Shown here one piece after another: positions 8,101-14,845 of a stretch of 25,133 nucleotides of DNA. Position 1 is the first letter of the stretch. Every line of letters begins with the position of its first letter. The stretch lies in NCBI RefSeq assembly GCF_042658365.1, contig NZ_JBHSQC010000003.1; one strand, given 5' to 3'. The notes under the pieces were generated by a model. It had not been told where the DNA came from. It searched no databases and saw nothing but the letters and a program-made list of their open reading frames with translations. Both the position numbers and the translations under genes were made by a program. This stretch comes from Carnobacterium_A antarcticum. Its GTDB lineage: Bacteria; Bacillota; Bacilli; Lactobacillales; Carnobacteriaceae.

Positions 8101-8784
8101 TTAGAATAAACCACCGCGAATATTTAATGTGCGTTTGAAATACATTTTAGCTGCAAAAGCTGCTACTCCAATAGCTATATTTACGCCTGCTGGCATTAAA
8201 ATATTAATGGAACTTGGAATGAAGGTCATCGAAGCTGTCATTAAGACCATCCACCCAATCATTCCAGCTGACGACACTAAAATGTAACGTAACATACTGC
8301 CTTTTTTAGGTTTTGTTTTATCCGGTACATTTTTTGAAATCAATAAAATCGCAAATCCGCCGATGATAAAGTTCAGAATCATCGTGATGATTCCCATCTC
8401 AGACCCTTGCCCGCTGCCGATGAAGCCAGAAATACCTGTAATGAAAGCAAACATTGCCCCCATCATCAAGCCGCCGTCTAAAACGATTTTCCAATCTTCA
8501 GAGCGTCCAGTTTCGCTTTCTTTTGGTGCTGACAGCAAAATATTTGTGCGTTCTGTGACGGTTCCATACAATTGACGAGCTGTTTGGCCAGATTTTTGGC
8601 CTTCAATTAAATTTTTCAGCATCTCGTTATAGATTTCTACTCGTCTTTCTTCAGAAATATTAGCTGCAATCAACGCTTTGTCTAAGCTCATCATGTATTG
8701 GTCATTACGCTTGGTTAATTGCTGAAAGAGTGTTTCGTTCTCCTCTTTTTTAATCACCTGTTCATTTGTATTCTCTTGTCCCAC
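8101..8784 (-). CDS. DUF1129 family membrane protein
   Basis: Integral membrane protein of unknown function, 227 aa. The N-terminal ~100 residues are soluble and charged, likely helical, with a repeated pattern (EERRVEIYNEMLKNLIEGQ). Four hydrophobic segments follow at about 105-125, 130-150, 165-187 and 192-212, matching the DUF1129 layout I know from Lactobacillales. The start codon is GTG with AAGGAGG eight bases upstream. It lies 61 bases after ychF and ends at a strong terminator, so it is likely the last gene of the parAB-DUF951-ychF operon. That neighbourhood is typical in this order, but gives no clear function. Confidence 0.85.
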   Translation of the reverse strand: MGQENTNEQVIKKEENETLFQQLTKRNDQYMMSLDKALIAANISEERRVEIYNEMLKNLIEGQKSGQTARQLYGTVTERTNILLSAPKESETGRSEDWKIVLDGGLMMGAMFAFITGISGFIGSGQGSEMGIITMILNFIIGGFAILLISKNVPDKTKPKKGSMLRYILVSSAGMIGWMVLMTASMTFIPSSINILMPAGVNIAIGVAAFAAKMYFKRTLNIRGGLF

Positions 8785-8845
8785 CGGAAAAGCCTCCTTA
8801 TTGAATCCTCTTGATTAAAAGTGTAGCTGGCAACTGTTCTATATG

Positions 8846-9946
8846 TTATACGTTGAAACGGAACAACATGACATCGCCGTCTTGAACCACATATTCTTTT
8901 CCTTCTGAACGAACTCGTCCAGCTTCTTTGGCTGCCTGCATAGTTTCGTATTTGTCTAAGTCTTCAAATGACACTGTCTCTGCCCGAATAAATCCTCGTT
9001 CAAAGTCAGTATGAATGACACCTGCAGCTTGCGGTGCTTTCATGCCTTTTTTGAATGTCCAAGCACGCACTTCTTGAACACCTGCCGTAAAGTAAGTGGC
9101 AAAGCCCAATAATGAATAAGCTGAACGAATCAATTTATCCAATCCAGATTCTTCAATGCCTAAATCTTCCAAGAACATTTCTTTTTCATCGTCTTCCAAT
9201 TCAGCGATCTCTTCTTCAATACGCGCACAAATCACAATAACTTCTGCGTTTTCTTTTTCAGCAAATTCACGAACTTGTTTAACGTACTCATTTTCATCCG
9301 CATTGGCTACTTCTTCTTCGGCCACATTGGCTACATACAACACTGGTTTAGTTGTTAATAAGAAGAGGTTTTTAACGATTTTTTGTTCGTCTTCATCTAA
9401 TTCTATTGTACGAGCAGACTCGCCTGCTTCTAAGACTGGTTTGATTTTATCCAATACAGCTAATTCGATCATAGCCTCTTTGTCTTTTGTTCGTGCGACT
9501 TTAGCAACCCGTGTGTAACGTTTCTCAACGGCTTCTAAGTCAGCTAAGATCAATTCCAAATTAATGGTTTCGATATCTGATAATGGATCGATGCGGCCTT
9601 CTACGTGTGTGATGTTTTCATCATCAAAACAACGTACCACATGACAAATGGCATCTACTTGACGGATATTCGCCAAAAATTTGTTTCCTAAACCTTCGCC
9701 TTTGCTTGCGCCTTTAACGATTCCGGCGATATCTGTAAATTCAAACGTCGTTGGAACAGTTTTCTTAGGCACAACAAGTTCTGTTAAACGATTCAAACGA
9801 TAGTCCGGTACTTCTACTACTCCGACATTCGGGTCGATCGTTGCAAATGGATAGTTTGCTGCTTCTACTCCTGCTTTGGTAATGGCGTTAAAAAGGGTTG
9901 ATTTTCCTACGTTTGGTAAACCCACGATTCCTGCTGTTAATGACAT
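8846..9946 (-). CDS. ychF: Redox-regulated ATPase YchF (OLA1 family)
   Basis: Obg-related P-loop protein that binds ribosomes and hydrolyses ATP rather than GTP. The P-loop is GLPNVGKST (9-17); switch region DIAGIVKGASKGEGLG follows at 72-87. In place of the GTPase NKxD box there is NVAE (207-210), which is the mark of ATP specificity in this family. A coiled-coil stretch lies between about 130 and 270 and a TGS domain at the C-terminus (~282-366). The length, 366 aa, is normal. The ribosome site GAGTGAG is weak. It is 40 bases after DUF951, in the common DUF951-ychF pair of Bacilli. Confidence 0.97.
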   Translation of the reverse strand: MSLTAGIVGLPNVGKSTLFNAITKAGVEAANYPFATIDPNVGVVEVPDYRLNRLTELVVPKKTVPTTFEFTDIAGIVKGASKGEGLGNKFLANIRQVDAICHVVRCFDDENITHVEGRIDPLSDIETINLELILADLEAVEKRYTRVAKVARTKDKEAMIELAVLDKIKPVLEAGESARTIELDEDEQKIVKNLFLLTTKPVLYVANVAEEEVANADENEYVKQVREFAEKENAEVIVICARIEEEIAELEDDEKEMFLEDLGIEESGLDKLIRSAYSLLGFATYFTAGVQEVRAWTFKKGMKAPQAAGVIHTDFERGFIRAETVSFEDLDKYETMQAAKEAGRVRSEGKEYVVQDGDVMLFRFNV

Positions 9947-9986
9947 GTTTTACTCACTCTTTCTTTTCATATTTCTCTAGCTTATT

Positions 9987-10178
9987 TTACTCTTTTGGTT
10001 CAGCATGCTCGAGGACTTTTTTCATTTTCTTTTCAAATTCTCTTCTGGGCATCATCACCATGTGTCCGCATTTAGTACATTTGATTCGAATATCCATGCC
10101 CATCCGGATAATCTGCCAACGATTTTCTCCGCATGGATGAGGTTTTTTCATTTCAACCACATCGTTCAAGTCATACAT
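9987..10178 (-). CDS. DUF951 family small zinc-ribbon-like protein
   Basis: A 63-residue protein of the DUF951 family, usually found between parB and ychF in Bacilli, as here. It has the recognisable core DVVEMKKPHPCG, then CTKCGH; the cysteines C16, C34 and C37 with nearby histidines suggest a small metal site, though that is inferred from the pattern. It begins 20 bases after the parB stop codon, with AGGGTG as ribosome site, so it is co-transcribed. No function is established that I can name. Confidence 0.9.
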   Translation of the reverse strand: MYDLNDVVEMKKPHPCGENRWQIIRMGMDIRIKCTKCGHMVMMPRREFEKKMKKVLEHAEPKE

Positions 10179-10198
10179 ATCTTCACACCCTGCCTTTT

Positions 10199-11089
10199 TT
10201 ATTCGTCATCAAATTGAATTTCTAGTACATCTAAGATACGGGTCAAATCTTCTGTTGAAAGGTACTCAATTTCAATTTTGCCTTTTTTATTTTTTTCATT
10301 GATGGTTACTGTCGTCCCAAATTTGTCCATCAACCGTTCTTCGCTTTCACGAATGTAATAAGGTTTTTGGATCGCTTTGGCTGCTTTAGCAACTTTTTCT
10401 TTTGGCTGGTTCATTTGACTGACCAGTTGTTCCAACTGACGAACGGTTAGATTATCTTTCACTACCCGTTTTGCTAACTTAACGATTTGCTTCTTTTCTT
10501 TTAAACTCAGCAGCGTCCGCGCTTGACCCATCGAAATTTCGTTGTCTTGCAGCATTTGTTTGACGGCTTCAGGTAACCCTAGCAAACGCAGGTAATTAGC
10601 GATGTAAGGACGGCTTTTGCCTAAACGAGTAGCAACTTCTTCTTGGGTCAATTTTAATTTCTTCATTAGCATATCATAGGCTTCTGCTTCTTCAAGCGAA
10701 GTCAAATCTTCCCGCTGCAAGTTTTCTAACACCGCAACTTCCATCATTTTCTCTTCATCAAATTCGCGAATGATGGCTGGAATGGTAGTTTTCCCGGCAA
10801 GTTTAGAAGCTCTAAAACGGCGTTCTCCCGCAATGATTTCAAAACCTTTGACAGTCGACTCGCGCAAAATAATGGGTTGAAAAACGCCTGACTGCTTGAT
10901 CGAACGTGCTAACTCGTCCAACGCTTCCTCGTCAAAGGTTTTTCGAGGTTGATAAGGATTCGGCCGAATATCTCCCAACTCAATTTCCTGAACGCGTTCA
11001 CTGGAAACATCAATTTTATCTAAATCAGAATAATCGCTAAAAAGCGCGTCAATTCCTCTGCCTAAACCCTTACTGTTTTTATTGACCAT
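10199..11089 (-). CDS. parB: Chromosome partitioning protein ParB (Spo0J)
   Basis: CTP-dependent clamp that loads at parS and helps to segregate newly copied origins. The N-terminal domain has the GERRFRAS box (88-95) used for CTP binding. The central helix-turn-helix (about 149-172, EEVATRLGKSRPYIANYLRL) reads parS half-sites. A C-terminal dimer domain follows to residue 296. Full length. The first bases overlap the end of parA by 11 bases, which points to translational coupling. Its likely target is at 4348-4363, and everted half-sites occur before rsmG at 12816-12837. Confidence 0.97.
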   Translation of the reverse strand: MVNKNSKGLGRGIDALFSDYSDLDKIDVSSERVQEIELGDIRPNPYQPRKTFDEEALDELARSIKQSGVFQPIILRESTVKGFEIIAGERRFRASKLAGKTTIPAIIREFDEEKMMEVAVLENLQREDLTSLEEAEAYDMLMKKLKLTQEEVATRLGKSRPYIANYLRLLGLPEAVKQMLQDNEISMGQARTLLSLKEKKQIVKLAKRVVKDNLTVRQLEQLVSQMNQPKEKVAKAAKAIQKPYYIRESEERLMDKFGTTVTINEKNKKGKIEIEYLSTEDLTRILDVLEIQFDDE

Positions 11090-11843
11090 TCGCTAACACT
11101 TCCTTTGCTAACTCAAGATAAACTTCTGCTCCTCTTGAACGTGGATCATAATCGATAATCGACAGCCCATGGCTGGGCGCTTCAGATAATCGGATATTCC
11201 GCGGAATAATAGTTTTGTAAACTTTTTCGCGGAAATATTTTTTAACTTCATCGACTACTTCATAGCCAAGGTTTGTCCGTGCATCGAGCATAGTCAATAA
11301 AACACCCTCGATTTTTAAATCTGGATTAAAATGTTTTTGGACCAGACGAACCGTATTTAATAATTGGCTTAAACCTTCTAAAGCATAATATTCACACTGC
11401 ACTGGAATTAAAATCGTATCGCTCGCTGTGAACGCATTGATCGTCAAATGCCCTAATGAAGGCGGACAGTCAATTAGAATGTAATCATAATCGTCTGAAA
11501 CTTTCGCCAGCGCCTGCTTCAGTCTTGTTTCCCGAGCCATTTGGTTGGTCAATTCAATCTCTGCTCCAGCCAACTGTATAGTAGCCGGTACTACCCATAA
11601 ATTTTCTCTTGAAGAAGGCAAAACCACTTCTTCAATCGGCGTTTCATTGACCAGAATGTCGTAAATATCTTTTTCAACGTCCACTTTACGCACACCTAGC
11701 CCACTTGTTGCATTTCCTTGAGCATCGATATCAACCAGTAAGATCTTTTTACCAGAATAAGCTAAACAAGCGCCCAAGTTAACTGTTGTAGTTGTTTTCC
11801 CAACTCCGCCTTTTTGATTTGCGACTGCTATAATTCGTGCCAT
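11079..11843 (-). CDS. parA: Chromosome partitioning ATPase ParA (Soj)
   Basis: Deviant Walker-type ATPase that binds DNA as an ATP dimer and works with ParB in origin segregation; in B. subtilis Soj also controls DnaA. Visible motifs are the deviant Walker A KGGVGKTTT (11-19) with signature Lys11, the Walker A' region DIDAQGNATSGLG (38-50), and Walker B ILIDCPPSLG. At 254 aa it is the short chromosomal type with no N-terminal helix-turn-helix. The ATG has a GGAGGG site. No clear promoter lies in the 50 bases between the rsmG-side hairpin and the start, so expression may depend on read-through from rsmG. Confidence 0.97.
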   Translation of the reverse strand: MARIIAVANQKGGVGKTTTTVNLGACLAYSGKKILLVDIDAQGNATSGLGVRKVDVEKDIYDILVNETPIEEVVLPSSRENLWVVPATIQLAGAEIELTNQMARETRLKQALAKVSDDYDYILIDCPPSLGHLTINAFTASDTILIPVQCEYYALEGLSQLLNTVRLVQKHFNPDLKIEGVLLTMLDARTNLGYEVVDEVKKYFREKVYKTIIPRNIRLSEAPSHGLSIIDYDPRSRGAEVYLELAKEVLANGQ

Positions 11844-11893
11844 TCTTTTCCCTCCGTTTGTGATCCTCGTCGTTTGCTCTCATGTTCTTGATA

Positions 11894-11932
11894 TAAAAAA
11901 AGGGAAAGAATACGCATGCGCATCTTTCCCTT
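11894..11932 (-). terminator. Hairpin between rsmG and parA
   Basis: On the minus strand AAGGGAAAGA (11923-11932) pairs with TCTTTCCCTT (11900-11909) around a 13-base loop and is followed by TTTTTT. It looks like a full terminator, yet no promoter is evident between it and parA. It may be leaky and set the ratio of rsmG to parAB transcripts. The remaining ~140 bases up to rsmG show nothing else convincing. Confidence 0.75.
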
Positions 11933-12076
11933 ACGCATTTGTTCAAAATGATCTATCATTTATCGCTCTTTATTCACTTTTGATCGTCTCAGATGCTGCA
12001 GACGTTTTTCGGGTACCGCTTCCGTTTTGGATGCTTATTGAAGCGCTAGACAAGAACTTTTTCTAGCAGCTTTCTT

Positions 12077-12793
12077 CTATAAAGGATTCTTATTAGGTGT
12101 TCCTGGTTTTCTTGGGTATTTTTTTGGCGTTTCTTTCTTTTTATCAATTAGTAGAACATGACGTTCGCCAGCTTCTTTCGGAAGTTCAAAAACAAACTCT
12201 TCCCGGAACTTGCCGCCCAATGTAGCAAGCGCTTTTTGTCCTTCTTTCATCTCTTCATCGCTATTGCTAGCCTTCAAAGCGATAAATACACCGCCTTTTT
12301 TGACTAACGGTAAGCAAAGTTCAGCTAATACGCTCATACGAGCCACAGCTCTAGCCGTCACAAAATCAAACGATTCACGAAACTGTTTGTTTTGTCCAAA
12401 TGTTTCAGCACGGTCATGGTAGAAGTGTACACCTTCTAATTCTAATTTCTCAGCTAAAGTCGTTAAAAATTGGATTCTTTTATTTAAAGAATCGACAATG
12501 GTTACTTCTAATTGAGGAAAAATAATTTTTAGGGGGATGCTCGGAAACCCAGCACCAGCACCTACATCACATAAGCTTTGGACCCCTTTGTTAAAATCCA
12601 CATACAACCCAGCAGTTATTGAGTCGTAAAAATGCTTTAAGTAGACTTCTTCTTGTTCCGTAATAGCTGTTAAATTAATTTTTTCATTCCATTCCTGTAA
12701 TAAGACCAAATAGTGATCAAACTGTTGCATTTGCTTCTCCGTAACGTCAATCCCTTTATCGTGAAGGGCTTTTTTAAACTCTTCTGGATTCAT
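12077..12793 (-). CDS. rsmG: 16S rRNA (guanine-527-N7)-methyltransferase RsmG
   Basis: SAM-dependent enzyme (formerly GidB) that makes m7G527 in the 530 loop of 16S rRNA; its loss is known to give low-level streptomycin resistance. The SAM-binding motif CDVGAGAGFP lies at 75-84 and the family motif TARAVA at 146-151. The last ~20 residues are a Lys/Pro-rich tail common in Lactobacillales members. At 238 aa it is full length. The ATG has an AAAGGAG site at 8 bases. It precedes parA and follows mnmG in the ancestral order, but here a + strand unit and a tRNA gene have been placed between it and mnmG. Confidence 0.97.
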   Translation of the reverse strand: MNPEEFKKALHDKGIDVTEKQMQQFDHYLVLLQEWNEKINLTAITEQEEVYLKHFYDSITAGLYVDFNKGVQSLCDVGAGAGFPSIPLKIIFPQLEVTIVDSLNKRIQFLTTLAEKLELEGVHFYHDRAETFGQNKQFRESFDFVTARAVARMSVLAELCLPLVKKGGVFIALKASNSDEEMKEGQKALATLGGKFREEFVFELPKEAGERHVLLIDKKKETPKKYPRKPGTPNKNPL

Positions 12794-12810
12794 AAAGACA
12801 ACTCCTTTTG

Positions 12811-12838
12811 ATAGTGTGAAACACTATTTTGTTTCACA
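12811..12838. repeat. Overlapping palindromes made of everted parS halves
   Basis: GTGAAACA (12816-12823) and TGTTTCAC (12830-12837) are exactly the two halves of the parS consensus in everted order, 6 bases apart, and together form a perfect inverted repeat extended by one base pair. A second palindrome, ATAGTGT and ACACTAT with a 3-base centre (12811-12827), shares bases with it. Both lie just upstream of the rsmG ribosome site, so the structure could act in DNA, or in the mRNA leader. No strong rsmG promoter could be assigned. Confidence 0.6.
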
Positions 12839-12984
12839 GGTTCATCTGTATAACTGTATAACAAAACTAGTCTAAGTGCAATGCTTAATCAAAACTTTTA
12901 TTTCTTTTTTGCCAAAAAAGAGAGCTGTTTAAGCCATTAAAATAACCACAAACACAATAAATGAGAATTTAATGAATATAAAGT

Positions 12985-13013
12985 TTGACTTTGGTGTGAA
13001 TAGCAGTTAGAAT
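12985..13013 (+). promoter_or_regulatory. Promoter of the leader ORF / EIIC-like unit
   Basis: TTGACT (12985-12990) and TAGAAT (13008-13013) are separated by exactly 17 bases. Transcription would begin near 13020, about 22 bases before the ribosome site of the leader ORF. The 140 bases upstream, back to the rsmG palindromes, are AT-rich and show nothing else. Confidence 0.8.
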
Positions 13014-13058
13014 GTTTTTAATAGTCTGACAACGACAAATGAAAAGGAGTTGCTTTAT

Positions 13059-13139
13059 ATGAAAACGACGAAAATGAATCAAACCACTAACTGTTCTACT
13101 ATGAAGACAACTCTAGTCATTATTAACTTATTGATTTGA
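13059..13139 (+). CDS. Threonine-rich putative leader peptide (26 aa)
   Basis: Short ORF with a very good ribosome site (AAAAGGAG, 9 bases before ATG) directly after a consensus promoter. Seven of its 26 residues are Thr, in pairs at positions 3-4, 9-10 and 17-18 plus one at 14; the rest is mainly Lys, Met, Asn, Ile and Leu. It begins MKTTKMNQ, repeats MKTT at 15-18 and ends VIINLLI. A strong terminator follows 75 bases after its stop, and then the EIIC-like gene. This is the layout of an attenuator leader peptide such as thrL, though none is known to me for this family in Lactobacillales. It could also be a small functional peptide or chance. Confidence 0.55.
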   Translation: MKTTKMNQTTNCSTMKTTLVIINLLI

Positions 13140-13250
13140 CCCAGGATTCGAACTATTCATTTAGTTGAGTCCTTGTTTACGTACACTGGGCTCAATCATC
13201 TGTTAATAGATGAGACAAGCCTTTGTAACTCAAAGGCTTGTCTTTTTTTT
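13140..13250 (+). terminator. Candidate attenuator before the EIIC-like gene
   Basis: GACAAGCCTTTG (13214-13225) pairs perfectly over 12 bases with CAAAGGCTTGTC (13231-13242), loop TAACT, followed by eight T. Upstream, TTGAGTCC and GGGCTCAA (about 13164-13195) form a hairpin, CCCAG just after the leader stop can instead pair with CTGGG near 13187, and CTTGTTT in the loop could pair with AGACAAG at the foot of the terminator. Alternative pairings plus a leader ORF suggest attenuation. The terminator itself is certain; the switch is inferred. Confidence 0.75.
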
Positions 13251-13332
13251 ATAGGGTGAATAAAATTTGGGACCATCATAAGCTGCGTTGTCAGGAAATT
13301 ACAAACACTATTTTATTTGGAGGCGAAGAAGA

Positions 13333-14349
13333 ATGAAAAATTATTTAGTCGATCGTATGTACAAAGCATCATCCGGGGTTGCAAATGCTATTTTTGTAAC
13401 GATTGGAATTGGTTTATTACTCGAAACCATCGGCAACATGACTGGCCTCGCTATTTTAGTGACGATCGGAACGGCTACAAAAATGTTGATGGCGCCGGCG
13501 ATTGGTGCGGGTATCGCCATTATGCTGGGAGCCAACACATTAACCGTCTTTAGTGCGATGGCTGCTGGTACGATCGGAGCAGGTGCTGTTCACATGACCG
13601 CTGAAGGCGTCTTAGCTATTGCAACTGGGGAACCGATCGGTTGTTTGATTGCAGCGACGATTGCTACTTTTGTCGGCAAACGCATCTCTGGAAAAACGCC
13701 TTTAGATATGATGGCTATTCCCATTACAGCTATATTAGCTGGAGGAGTCGCTGGCTATTACTTAAACTTTGTTATTGCGCCATTATTAAATACTGTCAGT
13801 GCTTTTATTTCAGCGTCTGTTTCTGGATCTCCTATTATCGGAGCAGCCATTATCTCGGTTGTAGGCGGGCTGGTTTTGATGTCGCCGGCTTCTTCTGCAG
13901 CAATTGCGATTGCTTTGAATTTAGACCCCGTTTCAAGTGCGGCTATGCTAGTTGGTACAACGAGTATGTACATGGCTTTTTCATTCGTTTCTATGCGACA
14001 AAATGATCTTGGCGGATTTTTAGCTCAATTTGTTTGTACACCTAAAGTGCAATTGCCAAATATCGTTAAAAACCCAAGGGTATTGATCGGGCCAATCGTA
14101 GCAGCAGCTGTGGCTGCACCACTTGCTACAGTGATTCTAGGTTTTACAGCTCCTAGCGCCCTTGGCGGACTTGGATTTTGTTCATTGATCGCGCCTTTGA
14201 ATATTTTGGCAGCTCAAGGATTTGTTGGTTTTGGTGTTTATATGTTAGCCGGTGTTTTAGTACCCATTGCTATTGCCGTCGTGGTCAATACAGCTATGGA
14301 AAAAGTTAAATGGGTCAACAAAGGCGACTTGGCACTTGTTGTAGAATAA
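13333..14349 (+). CDS. PTS EIIC-like membrane protein (PTS_EIIC_2 type)
   Basis: Very hydrophobic 338-residue protein with about eight to ten membrane segments rich in Gly, Ala and Ile; it resembles the PTS_EIIC_2 group usually called PTS sugar transporter subunit IIC. No EIIA or EIIB domain or gene is nearby, so a phosphotransferase role and a sugar substrate are not supported by the context. The start is taken at 13333, where GGAGG lies 9 bases upstream; a longer frame from 13288 lacks a ribosome site and adds an unlikely WRRRR extension. It stands alone between a leader-peptide/terminator region and a terminator, on the strand opposite to its neighbours. If the Thr-rich leader regulates it, the substrate may relate to an amino acid. 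Confidence 0.85.
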   Translation: MKNYLVDRMYKASSGVANAIFVTIGIGLLLETIGNMTGLAILVTIGTATKMLMAPAIGAGIAIMLGANTLTVFSAMAAGTIGAGAVHMTAEGVLAIATGEPIGCLIAATIATFVGKRISGKTPLDMMAIPITAILAGGVAGYYLNFVIAPLLNTVSAFISASVSGSPIIGAAIISVVGGLVLMSPASSAAIAIALNLDPVSSAAMLVGTTSMYMAFSFVSMRQNDLGGFLAQFVCTPKVQLPNIVKNPRVLIGPIVAAAVAAPLATVILGFTAPSALGGLGFCSLIAPLNILAAQGFVGFGVYMLAGVLVPIAIAVVVNTAMEKVKWVNKGDLALVVE

Positions 14350-14380
14350 AAACTTGCCCTTTGACTCAATACAAATAAAA

Positions 14381-14418
14381 GAAAGAGAACAGACGTTGAT
14401 GTCTGTTCTCTTTCTTTT
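14381..14418. terminator. Shared terminator of EIIC-like gene and tRNA
   Basis: GAAAGAGAACAGAC (14381-14394) and GTCTGTTCTCTTTC (14401-14414) form a perfect 14-bp stem with a 6-base loop. TTTT follows on the plus strand and a T-rich TTTTATTTG on the minus strand, so it can stop both converging transcripts. Confidence 0.92.
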
Positions 14419-14431
14419 CGGTTATAAGATA

Positions 14432-14504
14432 TGGTCCCTACTGGGCTCGAACCAGCGACCCCTACCTTGTCGAGGTAGTGCTCTCCCAACTGAGCTAAGG
14501 AACC
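14432..14504 (-). tRNA. tRNA-Val (anticodon GAC)
   Basis: The 73-base minus-strand sequence folds into a full cloverleaf. The acceptor GGTTCCT pairs with AGGGACC (one G-T). The D stem is GCTC/GAGC with the G18-G19 pair, the anticodon stem is CTACC/GGTAG, the variable loop has five bases ending in C48, and the T arm is GCTGG-TTCGAGC-CCAGT. The discriminator is A and CCA is not encoded. The 7-base anticodon loop TCGACAA gives anticodon GAC (14469-14471), valine. Oddly, position 33 is C instead of the near-universal U. It has its own promoter and stands alone between mnmG and the + strand unit. Confidence 0.93.
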
Positions 14505-14552
14505 AAAAGTGGTTTGTCAACATGGATTGCTGGCAAAAACACCGATATTCTT

Positions 14553-14581
14553 ATTATAGGCGAATAGAAACGTTAAGTAAA
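14553..14581 (-). promoter_or_regulatory. Promoter of the tRNA gene
   Basis: On the minus strand TTTACT (14576-14581) and the perfect -10 box TATAAT (14553-14558) are separated by 17 bases, about 50 bases before the mature tRNA 5' end. Confidence 0.78.
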
Positions 14582-14606
14582 GCCTTTTCGCGTTATACTG
14601 CACAAT

Positions 14607-14640
14607 AAAACCCTGACTTTGCAAAGTCAGGGCATTTTTA
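14607..14640. terminator. Terminator after mnmG
   Basis: CCCTGACTTT (14611-14620) and AAAGTCAGGG (14623-14632) pair perfectly over 10 bases around GC. The minus strand then has TTTTATT. It lies 206 bases past the mnmG stop, beyond a long palindromic repeat, so mnmG mRNA would have a long structured 3' end. Confidence 0.85.
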
Positions 14641-14659
14641 TTAAATTCTATCATTTTAG

Positions 14660-14823
14660 TATTGGTAAGTGAAATGCTTGCATGCTACAGATTTGAAATT
14701 TCTGGAGGAATAGTGTCTGCTTGTAGCCATGAAGAGAATTCAAGCCTCCAAGCGGTCCCATGGCTTTCTACAAGCAAACACATAAATTCCGGAAGAAATT
14801 TCGTCCCTCACGAGTTACCAATA
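14660..14823. repeat. 164-bp imperfect palindrome (repeat copy A)
   Basis: The ends TATTGGTAA (14660) and TTACCAATA (14815-14823) are perfect inverted repeats, continued by GTGA/TCAC. Inside, GAAATTTC pairs with GAAATTTC, GGAAT with ATTCC, GTGT with ACAC, TGCTTGTAG with CTACAAGCA, and CCATG with CATGG, leaving a loop near 14731-14758. The whole element could fold into one long hairpin. Part of it recurs at 21497-21603. No coding frame or clear target-site duplication was found. It may be a miniature mobile element or a structured 3' RNA. Confidence 0.75.
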
Positions 14824-14845
14824 CAATTTGTCAAACAGCCGTTTA

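Noticed and set aside
13143..13152. GGATTCGAAC, like the T arm of a minus-strand tRNA
   Set aside because: The flanking bases do not form a T stem and no acceptor, D or anticodon arm can be found.
12961..13250. T-box riboswitch before the EIIC-like gene
   Set aside because: The GGGTGGTACCGCG core is absent; only a short ORF and hairpins are present.
13288..13332. 45-base upstream extension of the EIIC-like reading frame
   Set aside because: No ribosome site before 13288 and an atypical WRRRR stretch; ATG at 13333 has GGAGG at 9 bases.
14660..14823. Insertion sequence
   Set aside because: No transposase frame and no clear target-site duplication; kept only as a palindromic repeat.
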